This document shows, in pieces, positions 31,623 to 41,896 of a DNA stretch of 64,000 nucleotides. The DNA comes from Aquatica leii. Its lineage: Eukaryota > Arthropoda > Insecta > Coleoptera > Lampyridae. The notes beneath the pieces were generated by a model. It was not told the origin of the DNA. It was given only the letters and a program-made list of their open reading frames with translations, and ran no database searches. Both the position numbers and the translations under genes were made by a program. The stretch spans positions 20,274,354 to 20,338,353 of the forward strand of contig CM069432.1 of assembly GCA_035610365.1 (NCBI GenBank). Direction: 5' to 3'. Positions within the stretch are counted from its first letter, which is position 1, and each line of letters begins with the position of its first letter.

Positions 31623-31940
31623 TAAAACGTTCGAGAAATTATTTGCAAATGAAGAGCCTTCTAGAAGCTGTTATCCATCTTCTAGAAGATATACCCAAAA
31701 ATAGGGAACACTCGAGAAGGATTTGCAGATGTATATAAATACCGAAGAGAGAAATCGTAGGTCAGTTATTGCCGTAACGCGAAGACAGCAGTGTTAAGAA
31801 GATTATCAAGTTGAAATAAATCAGTCGTTAGCGCGTGCGCGATAAAGATACGGAGTACGTGACTTTAATATAAACTGTTTAGATAAATAGAAGTTATCCG
31901 CGGACGTTATCTTATCTTCGTGTAAGTGATAGTGTTATAC
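31623..31940 (+). repeat. Gypsy-2 3' LTR (truncated)
   Basis: Matches the 5' LTR start (AAACGTTC, CTTCTAGAAGCTGTTATCC) and carries the middle segment deleted from the 5' LTR (GTGTTAAGAAGATTATCAAG). Homology ends after GTGTTATACAA near 31940. First base pair is TA instead of TG. Confidence 0.75.
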
Positions 31941-32092
31941 AACCACAATATTATAAGCAAATATAAATGTTATCTTGTAGCGTTTTACTAAAATAGGCAT
32001 TAAGAAAAAAAAAGTTTTAATTTTACATTTAATTCATGTTTACACCGTATTTACACAAATACAAAAATAAACGGGATGTAGACAAAAAAAGG

Positions 32093-32380
32093 GGAGTCAC
32101 CAAGAACCATTATACAAAAACCTGTGGCAAGCATTATAAAATCTCAAGAGAAAAATGGAGTTCCATAATATTAAGAAACTGGCAGTACTCAAGCTTCGAA
32201 ATATGTTGGAGGTCGTCTTTCGAGAATCAGACCTTCAAATGTTATCATCCAAGTAGAACATCGCGTCATCAGTCCATTGGCTGCTACTTTTATGCTCAAG
32301 AAAGTTGACAAAATGGAGAAAACTGCCGCTATCGCCATGACCATTTCTACCCGTTCCGCATTCAGTGGGGTGTTAGTAAA
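32093..32380 (+). pseudogene. Second, decayed macro-CCCH module
   Basis: Aligns with 31255-31600 at high identity: GTCACCAAGAA, then TATACAAAAACCTGTGG, GTTGGAGGTCGTCTTTCGAG and CTGCCGCTATCGCCA. Compared with the first copy it lacks 36 bases (12 codons, the block containing G-C-G-L-D) in the macro domain, and the second Cys of the CCCH finger is a TGA. Clearly a separate, older element of the same or a sister subfamily. Confidence 0.75.
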
Positions 32381-32731
32381 GCGTTTCCAAAGTATTTGGA
32401 AACTTTGAGGCAATCATCAGAAGAAATGTAATGTTTTAGATCCTGATAAAATGGAAACATAAAAAAGTGTTCGAAGAAAGTTTAGTTTAGTCAGAATTGA
32501 GAAATATACACATACGGGCGTTTAAGTAAATATAACATCGAAAAGTACATAAATAAAGTGAAAGTTATCCGCAGACATTGCTTATAAATATCGAGTAATA
32601 GTCATATATAAATTACTTGTAAGTTGTTTTTCTTAAATATCGTTATATTTAATTAGTGTTAGCTTATTAAAAATCTAAATTACTTGTAAATAGTTAGTTG
32701 GAGTAATAAATTAGTTTAAAAATTTGTTACA
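32381..32731 (+). repeat. Diverged Gypsy-2-type 3' LTR
   Basis: Follows the second macro-CCCH relic at the expected place. Contains AAGTTATCCGCAGACATTG and a TTGGAGTAATAAATTAG-like tail resembling the ends of the other LTRs, and ends TTTGTTACA near 32731 (the solo LTR at 45294 also ends in TTTGTAACA on its sense strand). Left edge (TGTTAGTAAAGCG) is approximate. Confidence 0.5.
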
Positions 32732-33218
32732 TAATGTTAAAAATGTGTAACTAAGATTACTTTTAGTCCATGGTCACAGTATATGGATAATTTGGAATCT
32801 ACGAATGTTTTCGTATTCGTTCTTAGACTTTTGCACAAAGACATTTTTGGCATGTGATCGAATTGTTTACGATGTGAATGGATAACTGGCATTTATAAAA
32901 AAAACTTATTCGATTATATCCATTGATGTATAAGTATTTGATTATTTAAAAAAGAAATTACTAAATTAGTTTTGATTTAATTTGAAAATATATTTCAAAG
33001 CGTGGTGGATGTTGCACCATTATATAGAACGTTATTAGTTTGATAAATGTGTTTTTCTTTACCACCTTTTAATATAAACATTTATACATTAAAAAATAAT
33101 TTGTCATTATTTGGCGTAATTACGAAATAGGTATTAAAATATTTATGTAATTATTATATAATGATATTCCTAAACCTTGAGTATTCGATTTTTAATCTAA
33201 GTCTACGGTGCTTCAAAT
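32732..33218. other. No recognisable gene; upstream region of the gustatory receptor
   Basis: AT-rich; no repeat recognised. It should contain the receptor promoter, but I see no decisive motif. Confidence 0.5.
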
Positions 33219-34493
33219 ATGGATGTGATTTATCAAGTACAACAACTATATAGTTCAATAGTTTTTAACGTTATTTTATATTTATCAAAAATATGCGCAA
33301 TGGAACCCTTAACAAATACAAAAAATAACAAACGTCTTAAGTCGCATTTAAATTTGTTATACGCTATGTGTTTTTTTGCATTTTATTCTGTGCTTTTTTT
33401 ATATATCGTCGAACATTATCCAAAACAATCAACAAATCGCCAGATCAGAAAAACTCAACTAATAGCTTATTTTATAATATCAGGTACCAATACATTTAAT
33501 ACTATCGTAGCTATTCGACAATCTTTGAATTGTCAATGCAAAATATTAAAAAATATTGCACAAATTGATAAATCTCTCAAAGAAATTAAAGCTAAAATAG
33601 ATTGGAAAAAGTTAGAAAAACACATGTATGAACGCGTGTCAATTTCAATTATTACCATGATTATAATATTTAATTTGATTTCAATAGCTTTAAAACTTAC
33701 TACGTTAGAACTATTATTTATTTATATTAATGTAACTGTAAAGTCGTTGTTTGTTTGTAAATGCAATATTTTTATATACATGAACGGATACAGATTTCAC
33801 GCATTGAAAAAAGTTCTACATTTATACGGTAAAACAAAAGTTAGTTTTTTACATGCCAAGCTGGACACTTTACGTTGCGTACACACGGTGTTGTACAAAA
33901 ATGTAAATGAAGTGACGCTAAGCTTTCACAGACCGCTTCTAACAACAGCTATCATTCATTTTGTTCACTGCTTTATTAGCCTTTATTTGTTATATGCTAC
34001 AATTGCAAGCAATGATTTGTGGAATTTTAATAAGATTTTTAAAAGTGTTGTTTTTACAAATTGGTTTTGGCAAGAATCGTACGATGTACTATTAATGATC
34101 AACGCATTCGTATATGTTCGTGAACAGGTATGTTCAAATTGCATTTCTTGTAATAAACGCTTATTTTAGGCAAATGATTTTGGAAGTGCAATGCACAACG
34201 TTCACAATAGTATGCAAGATCAGGAATGTGATCAGCAAGTAAGTGTTCTACGTCGTAATGACGAAATCTTTAATTTGCGTTTTGCAGATGTCGAGATACT
34301 CCTTGTCACTGTTGCATAAACGTATAACCTTTACTGTGTATGGGTTATTTGTCATTGATTTTGCTGTACTGTTTGATGTAAGTAGTAAAGGAGTCATATG
34401 TCAGTACATAAACAAAACTTATTTTTATTGTAGGCTATTGGAACAGTAATGACACTTTTAGTAATAATTGCACAACATGATTATTTAATATAA
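33219..34493 (+). CDS. Gustatory receptor, complete, four exons
   Basis: Exons 33219-34127, 34170-34238, 34288-34377 and 34434-34493; all introns are phase 0 with GT/AG ends (GTATGT, GTAAGT, GTAAGT donors) and 42-56 bp long. The predicted protein is 375 residues, normal for insect gustatory receptors (7tm_7). One long first exon holds about six hydrophobic segments (e.g. LLYAMCFFAFYSVLFLYIV, VSISIITMIIIFNLISIALK, LLTTAIIHFVHCFISLYLLY). Three short exons code for the conserved C-terminus: the helix before TM7, then FTVYGLFVIDFAVLFD and AIGTVMTLLVIIAQ, in the place of the family's T-Y-L-V-x-L-x-Q motif. Ligand-gated cation channel of taste neurons; ligand unknown. A single intact copy with no second Gr gene visible nearby. 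Confidence 0.85.
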
Positions 34494-36240
34494 TCATATA
34501 AATAATTTAAGTTTTATAATCTAAATGTTACTGCGTTTACACTGTCATTACATTAGAATTTTCAATTACGCAAAATTTTGGATACAGTAGCTACTATAAG
34601 TAGCAAAAAAAGATAAAGCATTTGTACTAAGCGAAGTTGGTGGTACCATAAACCATTAAAACAAGTAGAGTACACGCCGCTTAGTAGAATCAAGTTAGGA
34701 CTTGGGGGTTTTGATAACAATAACCAAATGATAACAATATCCGAAACACACATAAATGTTCATTGGTTAGAAAGCAGTAGATATATACAGCGTGTATCTG
34801 ATTAACTTAGAAGGTACAATCATAGCATTGATACAAATAAAAGCACGGTTCTAAAAACTACACATTTCTTCTCAGTAATTTGCGTACACTAAAAATTAAA
34901 ATAAATAGAAAATAACGTTACCACATAAGACGTAGTTAAATAAAGTTGTTATTCTAAGAACCAAGTTGTTTCTCGTATATATCGTATTTACAGATGTTTC
35001 AATGATATAATGTTACGTAGGTCAGTCAAAATATTTAAATATATATAATTAACACTACAAAAATAAAACTACATATAAAAAACAACGATAAATAAACGTA
35101 TTATGAAGATTCGCCAAAAAAATTCATGCAAAAGAGGTTATTGTTCATGTATAGAAACAAACCTGCGAAAAAATTGATAACATAAACCAAAATTATGATT
35201 ACTATAAACGGTGTTTTTTCTATGTAGTAGCATACGTCTGGCCCGATCTTTAATAAAGTGATAACATTATCCGTGATTCCAATAAGCGGCGTCTACTGTA
35301 TTAACATAAAAAAAGATGCGCAGTTAGTATAAGCTCTCTCAAATTACGATTTTAAAGCGGAATATAAGCAAAGAAGTGAACACGTCAGTAACGGCGCATT
35401 AAATATGATAACACTGTATGAACTAATAGCAAGTAATAAATTAATTAAGGAAAACTAATGCAATTGCTTTAACAACGATCTAAAAATAAATTATGTGGAA
35501 ATTATGTTGTATAAGATTGTCTAAATGTTAAATTGTCTAACGTGCGAAAACAGACTACTGCACAGTGAGACGAATCACCATCAAACGTGACCAAAATTAT
35601 TTATCGATAGAAAAATATTTCTATAAATTTATAAAACGTTTTTTATTAACATTCTAAATAGGAATAATGTAAAATGTTTGTTGAATTTAAAAAAAAAGTT
35701 TTACTCGAAAAAATACAAGTTATCAGTATCGTCACTAATCTAACAACGTTTTGTATGATTCTTCAAACACATCTTGTAACATAGCGGCCAATAAAACTTT
35801 CTCTTCTTGGTTTGGTGGAGCTAGAAGCTCATGAGACAACTTTCAAAGAGTAAACATCGTGTCGTATGTATGTTAATCGGGTATCATACAACGCGAGTGA
35901 TATCCGATGGCCGGTATGACGGTCGCAGAGTTATCGAGTAGCAAGTTATATCAAACACCGCTAGCACAATCGCCGAATGAACCGATATTAATACACTAAA
36001 ATTACTCAGAAAGAGAAAAATCCAAACGGAACACGTACGGTCCTAAACCAAGGACTTAAAGCCAGGTAGCGACTGAAAAGCCACAGAAACAGAACGAGAA
36101 GATACCAGTTCAATAAAACTCGGCAGTTGAATACACGCTCCAATTGATCTTGGAAAAATTAAGTAATATGAACAATCGTATCTCAAAGTTGAGATATCGC
36201 GCCCAACGAGCGATACCTAAATTTAAAAACGTCTAATAGT
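34494..36240. other. No complete gene; two unexplained fragments
   Basis: Mostly AT-rich non-coding DNA. On the minus strand, 35310-35105 encodes T-P-L-I-G-I-T-D-N-V-I-T-L-L-K, then PDVCYYIEKTPFIVIIILVY and VINFFAGLF with one long hydrophobic segment. Its middle part (about 35174-35248) recurs at 36690-36762. A second minus-strand piece ends at 35735 (L-L-A-P-P-N-Q-E-E-K ... Y-K-T-L-L-D). These may be scraps of a host membrane-protein gene, but I cannot name it. Confidence 0.4.
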
Positions 36241-36249
36241 AATATTTTA

Positions 36250-36660
36250 ATAATGCAATGGACTGCTTCAACATCATCATGAGCTACAAGTAGCTGTCGA
36301 CATAGAAAAAATAGCCTTGTGTCTTATTTCTGAAACCTATTTTACCAAGAAATCGCACATCAATTTCAAGGAATGCAGAGTATATCATACTATCCACCTA
36401 GAAACATCGCCACGGACGGTAATGCAATAATACAAAAGGAATTTATTACACATTGTTTAGAAATGTAATATCAAACAAAGAAAATCCACAACACAGTTGT
36501 TAAAGTCAAAACAAACACCTACGAAGTTGTTATTGCAGCACTATATTGTTCATCTAGATACGCTATTACGAAAAACCAGTACTTAGATTTTCTTGAAAAC
36601 CTAGGATCCAGATTCATTATTAGATGTGATTTTAATGCCCCACTGGGGATCGAGTGAGCG
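36250..36660 (+). pseudogene. Jockey-type LINE endonuclease fragment
   Basis: Frame-broken plus-strand reading: HHHELQVAVDIEKIALCLIS, ETYFTKKSHINFKECRVYHT, then (other frames) YIVHLDTLL and a late IIRCDFNAPLGIE-like block near 36625-36655. The order S-E-T, then G-D/C-D-F-N is the AP endonuclease of Jockey/I LINEs, here only the N-terminal half. Confidence 0.6.
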
Positions 36661-36829
36661 ATCATTGTGTATTGGGTTGAGAAGCAAAGTGATAACATAA
36701 ACCGAAATTATAAATACTATAAACGGTGTTTTTTCCATGTAGTAACACACGTCTGGCTCGGTGCAGACAAACAAACATAAATAGCCTTTTGTAGTACGAG
36801 ACGAACGAAGAGTATTAACCTTAACAGTA

Positions 36830-38084
36830 AAAGGTTCTGCATAATCTACGCCGGTTACAGTGAAAGCTCTTTGTCAGTTGGCGCGATCACCGGGCAAAGG
36901 CGCCATCGTTGGCTTAAACGTGTTAGCTCTAAAACGATGACACGTCATGCATTGACGGATGCGCTTTCTCAGAAGACTATTCAACAAAATGATCCAGAAC
37001 TTAGTGTGTAATGAAGCTTGAACGGAGAGAGACGATATGATAGTATGAACATAAAAAAGCGGAGAGATGAACTTACTGAGGTAATAGCAGCGGATGACGA
37101 GTAGCCTAACCTTCCGCCCAACCTAAGAAGACCATCCTCATCCATAAACGGAGACAACTGTACTAAAGAGGAAAGGAGGCGTTTACTATGTCGAAGCAGC
37201 GCAATCTCTTCTCTATAATAAGCGGTTTGAGTTATGCGGACGCAAGCATGCGTAGCTTTTTTTAGTTTGGCAGGAGAAAGAGGCAGAAGCTTGTTATCAG
37301 AAGAAAAAGTTGTGTTGCAAGTACGAGTGTTTTGAAAAAAACGAAATATCCATGCAAACGTCCGTTGCATTTTTAGAAAAGCAGAAACTCGTTCGATGGC
37401 GGGGAGCAAAGGATAAGAAGGTGCAAGGTGAGCAACAAAAGTTGCGCCAACTTTAACATCAGGTAACAAAGAATCCAAAACGGTAGGAACAGCAAGCGAC
37501 GATCACTGCGACAAAGGCTTATTTAGAAAAGTAGGACCGGAAATCCAGAAAGAAGCGCTAACTTCAGGAGTAGCACCACAACAAGCTAAATCAGCAGGAT
37601 TTTCGGCAGTATTAACGTGATACCATTGTTGTCGTTCAGTGAGATCGAGAATAGTGACAATACGGTTAGCGACAAAAGTATGAAGACAATGCGTAGGATG
37701 AGAGAGCCACGCAAGAACTACTTGACCGTCAGTGTAAAAGCGAGCTTCTCTAATAATACTGATGGCAAAAAGAGGTTTAGTCGAATGGAGAAGGCGCGCC
37801 AGCAAGAGCGCTTCACGTAGTTCGAGTCTTGGAATTGACAGAACTTTTAAAGAGGCTAGCTTTGACTTAGCGATTATGAGGTGGCACGATTGTATTTGTC
37901 GAGACTCAGCGGAACTAGAGCAGGCGTAAATAGCAGCAGCAAATCCCTTCTGAGAAGCATCGCAGAATCCAACAATGTGTACTATTTTATGAAAAGAAGA
38001 AGAGATGCACTTGGTATGTGTATTTGAGAGAGGTAAGGCAAACCGTCGACCAATTTGGTCCATTGGAAAGCAAGAGCCGGGCAA
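36830..38084 (-). pseudogene. BEL-2 RNase H and N-terminal integrase
   Basis: 38084-37503: HIVGFCDASQKGFAAAIYA, IPRLELREALLLARLL, FYTDGQVVLAWL and WYHVNTAENPADLA (RNase H-like). 37478-36981: LPDVKVGATFVAH, then FMDEDGLLRLGGRLGYSS (integrase N-region). Further left: LLRKRIRQCMTCHRFRA and TGVDYAEPF (zinc tail and start of the core). Stops and frame changes between pieces. Confidence 0.8.
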
Positions 38085-38256
38085 AGAACATCATCCCAAT
38101 TAAGTCCTTCGGTCCATATACGCTGTAGAACGAGCTTTATTGTAAAAAGCAGAAGGGAAGGGAACCCTAGAAGATCAAATACTCTTGCAATATAAGAAAG
38201 AACTGCTCTTTTGGTGCAGTCACCACTAAAGGGCTGAACTTGAAAGGAAAAAGTGT

Positions 38257-39396
38257 CTAAACGATGATTCCAGCACAGGCCAACGATCTTAAAGGACTTA
38301 TCCTCGATAAAAACATTAGAGGAGTTTCTAAATGATCTTCAAGAAGACCTTCTAAAACTTTAGGAACATTACTGGACCATTTTCGCAATTCAAAACCTCC
38401 GTTTCCCAAAAGAAGAGCAAGCTCGGTGCGGAGAATTAGTGCGTCCTCGACGGTGCCAACACTGGTTATCACGTCATCAAATACGTATTCTTAAGGATAG
38501 CGACGGACGCAGTCGGGTAATGGGATCCTTTGTCCTCAACTAATTGTTGAAGACATCGCTGAGCCAGGTAAGCTGAAGGAGTTAAGCCGTACGTTACCGT
38601 ATTGAGTTCATACTTGGCGACAGGATGAATGAATGATGAATGGATTCGTGCTAACAAATGTGTTGTAAACAAGGATCTTCACAACGTAACAAAATTTGTC
38701 TATACATCATGCGAATGTCACAACACAACGCGATCAGATTTAACCTAAAAGTTATCAGAATAATAGAAATATCCTTTTGTAGTTTAGGACCACTTAAAAA
38801 TTGCTCGTTTAAAGACTTACCATGAAGAGAAGACGAACCATTAAAAACCACACGAATCTTCGTCCTCTTTTCACTAGCTTTCAAAAGACAGTGATGGAGT
38901 CGCACGTACGACGAAGAAGAAGTAGCAACGGACATGTCACTCAAGTCTCGATACTCAGACATAAATTGTTGATAAGCGGCATAGCGGGAAGGATCTCGAA
39001 TTAAACGCCTTTCTAAGTTTAAAAAGGCTGTGACGATGACTTTGAATTAGCAGCTACCTTGACAGCGTTGGGTTTTAGAGGTAGAGCTACGACATATCGA
39101 CCTTCGGGGGTTCGGGCATGAGTACCGCTAAACAAAATTTTGCACCATTCGTAATCAGGGTTACGGATCTTTATCACGGGCACTTCTTTGACTTCCCAGA
39201 ACTTGACGAGGAAGTCTGTAGGATTGGACTGAAGACTTAGAAGAGAGACAGCCGAAGAAGTTAACGAACCCAGACTTACAGGACCTACAATACCGTAACA
39301 ATAACGTAGTATTGTAGGAAAAATTGAAGGATTACCTTTAATAATAGAAAAACCCTCTCGAATGACTGTAGGAAATAGATCACCTCGGATAAGCAT
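38257..39396 (-). pseudogene. BEL-2 protease-RT linker and reverse transcriptase
   Basis: 39396-39019: LIRGDLFPTVIREG, then GSLTSSAVSLLS and KFWEVKEVPV (BEL linker). RT in three overlapping frames: HHCLLKASEKRTKIRVVFNG, SLNEQFLSGPKLQKDI, DIRMMYRQILL (38962-38651); PSAYLAQRCLQQLVEDKG (38672-38469), which leads into YVFDDVITSVGTVEDA (Y-x-D-D box with F for V, about 38490-38440); and ELRKWSSNVPKVLEGL. Several frameshifts. Confidence 0.8.
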
Positions 39397-39501
39397 TTCT
39401 ATCTTGCCAGGTATATGAAAATATTCATCTGGTAGTTGACGATGTCTTATACTAGAATAGACTTCTTCGGAAAGACGAGTTGAAGGGAGGTTTTGAGATA
39501 T

Positions 39502-40400
39502 TCAAGAAAGTACGTAAGGAGTAGCTGTGATAATTTCGAAAGAGTAACGAGATTTTATTACACAGTCAAGAGTATCAAGAGTGCTGGAGCGCATTTGTCC
39601 AATTTCCAAAATCTGTAATTGAGAAGGGCTGGGAGTTAAACCTAAACCTTTAACCATTGCGTTAGTAATAGAAACTTGCGAACCAGGATCCAAAACTGCT
39701 CTAACAAGGCAAAACTCGCCGCAACTATCTCGGAGCAGAGCTTGAATTGTACCTAAGAGAACCGTATGATTGGAATGAGTAAGCGGAAAGCAACAAGACA
39801 TTGTTTGAGCAGCTGTAAGATTACTTGAGGAAGTCGCCGCTTTCGAAAGTACAGGATTAGAATTATCTTCCTTATCCAAATGCAGTAATGAATGATGTTT
39901 ACGGCTGCCACAATGCACACACGATCGTTCAGATTTACAATCTGTTATTAAATGAGCTCCGAGACAATTAAAACAACGCGTGTGGTTACGCATGGCTTTG
40001 CCTCTTTCATCTATGGACATTCGTTGAAATTCTAGACACCAAGTAATGCTGTGGTCAGATTTACATACAGGGCATCGCTTAGATGATGAAAAGAAACGAT
40101 TGTAAGTAAAATTAACTTTATTAGGTTTAAAGAACGAAGCGACCAAATGCGACTTGGAAGTTAAAGCAACCTCCTTATCTTGAAGAGGAACTGAAGCAGC
40201 GGCGATAAGGATTTTTGGTTTGACCTAAGTCAAAGAACGTGATTTGGATTCAGCTGCAGATGGTTCGAGACTACGCACTTGTCGATTGATGAACTCAATA
40301 AGTTCCTTATAAGCAGGAAAATCATATTCTTGTCGCCGAGATTCAAATTCACGAGTGGTAGATGGATCCAAATTACGTATAACTAAATAAAAATAATAAA
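39502..40400 (-). pseudogene. BEL-2 Gag C-terminus and protease
   Basis: Upstream Gag piece (40400-40150): EFESRRQEYDFPAYKELIEF and INRQVRSLEPSAAE, with a stop. The ORF 40146-39502 holds three Cys-rich motifs (CPVCKSDHSITWC, CFNCLGAHLITDC, CVHCGSRKHHSLLH), typical of BEL, then an A17-type aspartic protease with LDPGSQVSIT (about residues 150-160). Frame broken at both ends. Confidence 0.8.
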
Positions 40401-40639
40401 TTCAAAGGATTTTGAATGGGAAGTGCTGCTAAACCACTGACTGCATTTGATGATGAAATATTAGAACCGCGATATCAGTGACGTCGGCAAAAACATTCAA
40501 ATCACTTTCGGACATTATTTGTGATATTAAATAACTTAGTACGAATAATACAAATAAAGGAAAATCTCGTATTAAAATCGGCGTAAATTCTTAAATAAAT
40601 ACTTATCGCGCGGGTGATAACGTTATGAACTTGAACAAT

Positions 40640-41070
40640 TGAAAGGAATGTAACAAAAACGGATCTCTTAAAGATCCAGTTCGAACAGGACCAAATGTTT
40701 CGGCCACACGGAAGTCGAACAGCCGACTGTATTTAATGTATTAGAAAGGAGGGGACTTCCGGTAGCAACCCACCGAATTATTAGTAAACGCACTTGAAAA
40801 TTACTTACGTTATGTTCCTGGGTCTTCTGGAAAATGCCAGTCGCGGAAAACGACTTAAATAAAAAACGCTAGCGCTAACATATTGGTCCTTCGAGCCGGA
40901 TCGGATCGTAATACTCGGGTCAAAACTAAGTAACGTACTGTCATATTCTTTATCAAAATCTTGTATTTTACAGTGACAAATTGAAACTTAAAAGAGGGGA
41001 CAGCAAGTCACAAAACCGAAAATGCAACTCGCGGAGAACTACTTAAATAGAAAACGCTCGCGCTAACAAA
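40640..41070. repeat. BEL LTR ends and two primer sites
   Basis: Minus strand 40695-40673 reads TTTGGTCCTGTTCGAACTGG, the primer site of BEL-2, just after its 5' LTR (which runs rightward). On the plus strand, 40883-40902 reads TTGGTCCTTCGAGCCGGATC, a second BEL primer site after an LTR end GCGCTAACA. A similar LTR end (AAAACGCTCGCGCTAACA) recurs at about 41051-41068. At least two BEL copies therefore meet here in opposite orientation; exact LTR bounds not resolved. Confidence 0.5.
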
Positions 41071-41670
41071 CATCTTGCAGTATCCGCAGCTGTGCAAAGT
41101 TGAAATCAAGTAAAGCAAATCCATGGTGTCATAAATCCTACATTATTTTAGCTGGATTTGCGACATCATTCTAAGGAAATAACTGTTTCCTCTCTTAATA
41201 ATCGGCTTGAACAAGAACACTTCGAATATACCAAGCTCGCTATATAAATTTTTTAATGTGAATGCCAACTAAATCGAGAAGTGCCTTAATTCCGTCAATA
41301 TACATAAACAATTTATTAAAGTGAAATCGCTAAAAACGTGATAGAAATAATCGACAATAAAAATTAAGTTGAAATTAAAATTACTTACAATTAAACGGAA
41401 ACGACTTAAGACAAGAAAATGAAAAATTACCATCGGTGCAACCCCTTCCGTAAGTATCGAACAAATACAAACAAAACAAACTATCCCAGTAGTGAGGTTC
41501 ACATAACAGTGACGTAAGAATTTTATTAAATTACGACCATGTGAAATTTTGATACAAATTACACGTAAGAAACCATTGGATTGGTGTAGATTAATTAAAT
41601 TTTTTATAAGGTCAGAATATTGGAAATTGTTAAGAGGATTCATTGTTATTGGTTAATTATTAAAATTATT
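41071..41670. other. No recognisable gene
   Basis: Non-coding. A 124-codon minus-strand ORF (41269-41643) is low-complexity and hydrophobic and resembles nothing known; I treat it as chance. Confidence 0.45.
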
Positions 41671-41679
41671 CAAATTACC

Positions 41680-41896
41680 AGTTCGCCAATAAGAAATTCG
41701 CTAACTTTCAAAATGTTTTTTTTTTACATATGTTTCGAGCTTAACATTATGAAGCTCATCTATAAAAAAAATTCTTGAAAAAAAAATATTTGACATTTTT
41801 CAAAAAATGTTTCTGAAGATGAGCTTCATAATTGTACGCTCGAAACATATGTAAAAAATACATTTTGAAAGTTAGCGAATTAATTATTGGTGGACT
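41680..41896. mobile_element. Foldback element, probably PLE terminal repeats back to back
   Basis: ~80-bp arms: AGTTCGCCAATAAG...AATTCGCTAACTTTC at left, GAAAGTTAGCGAATTAATTA...TTGGTGGACT at right, joined by ~50 bp. Each arm includes ACATATGTTTCGAGC or its complement and GAAGCTCATC. The right arm carries a hammerhead-like core (41813-41846). Similar CTGAnGA...GAAAC repeats end PLEs, so this may be two PLE ends fused without a body. Confidence 0.6.
41813..41846 (+). ncRNA. Hammerhead ribozyme-like core (foldback right arm)
   Basis: CTGAAGA (41813-41819), stem II GAGC/GCTC (41821-41824 with 41838-41841), GAAAC (41842-41846). Fits CUGANGA-stem-GAAA. Stem III and cleavage site not verified; the opposite arm lacks the CTGA part. 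Confidence 0.35.

Larger units (their letters stand above)
25553..31940 (+). mobile_element. Gypsy-family retrotransposon with macro-CCCH module, 'Gypsy-2'
   Basis: 5' LTR 25553-25922, gag 26261-27349, pol 27297-31044, macro domain 31045-31497, CCCH finger 31499-31555, purine tract 31608-31622, 3' LTR from 31623 truncated near 31940. Protease, RT, RNase H, integrase order shows Gypsy superfamily. Decayed by several in-frame stops and two or more small indels, yet long stretches remain readable. Solo LTRs of the family occur at 23520 and 45294. The sequence beyond 31940 does not match the LTR, so no target duplication can be tested. Confidence 0.88.
36771..40520 (-). mobile_element. BEL/Pao retrotransposon, decayed internal region, 'BEL-2'
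   Basis: Minus strand, gag at the right to integrase at the left. The integrase is cut at about 36771, right after GYLCLFVC, where it meets a copy of the 35.2-kb membrane-like segment, so the catalytic core, the C-terminus and the 3' LTR are missing. Individual pieces are listed separately. Confidence 0.82.

Noticed and set aside
34562..34753. 63-codon hydrophobic minus-strand ORF downstream of the gustatory receptor
   Set aside because: Could be a last receptor or transporter exon, but there is no conserved motif and no adjoining exon.
41269..41643. 124-codon minus-strand ORF
   Set aside because: Low-complexity F/I/L/N-rich translation of AT-rich DNA, no recognisable motif.
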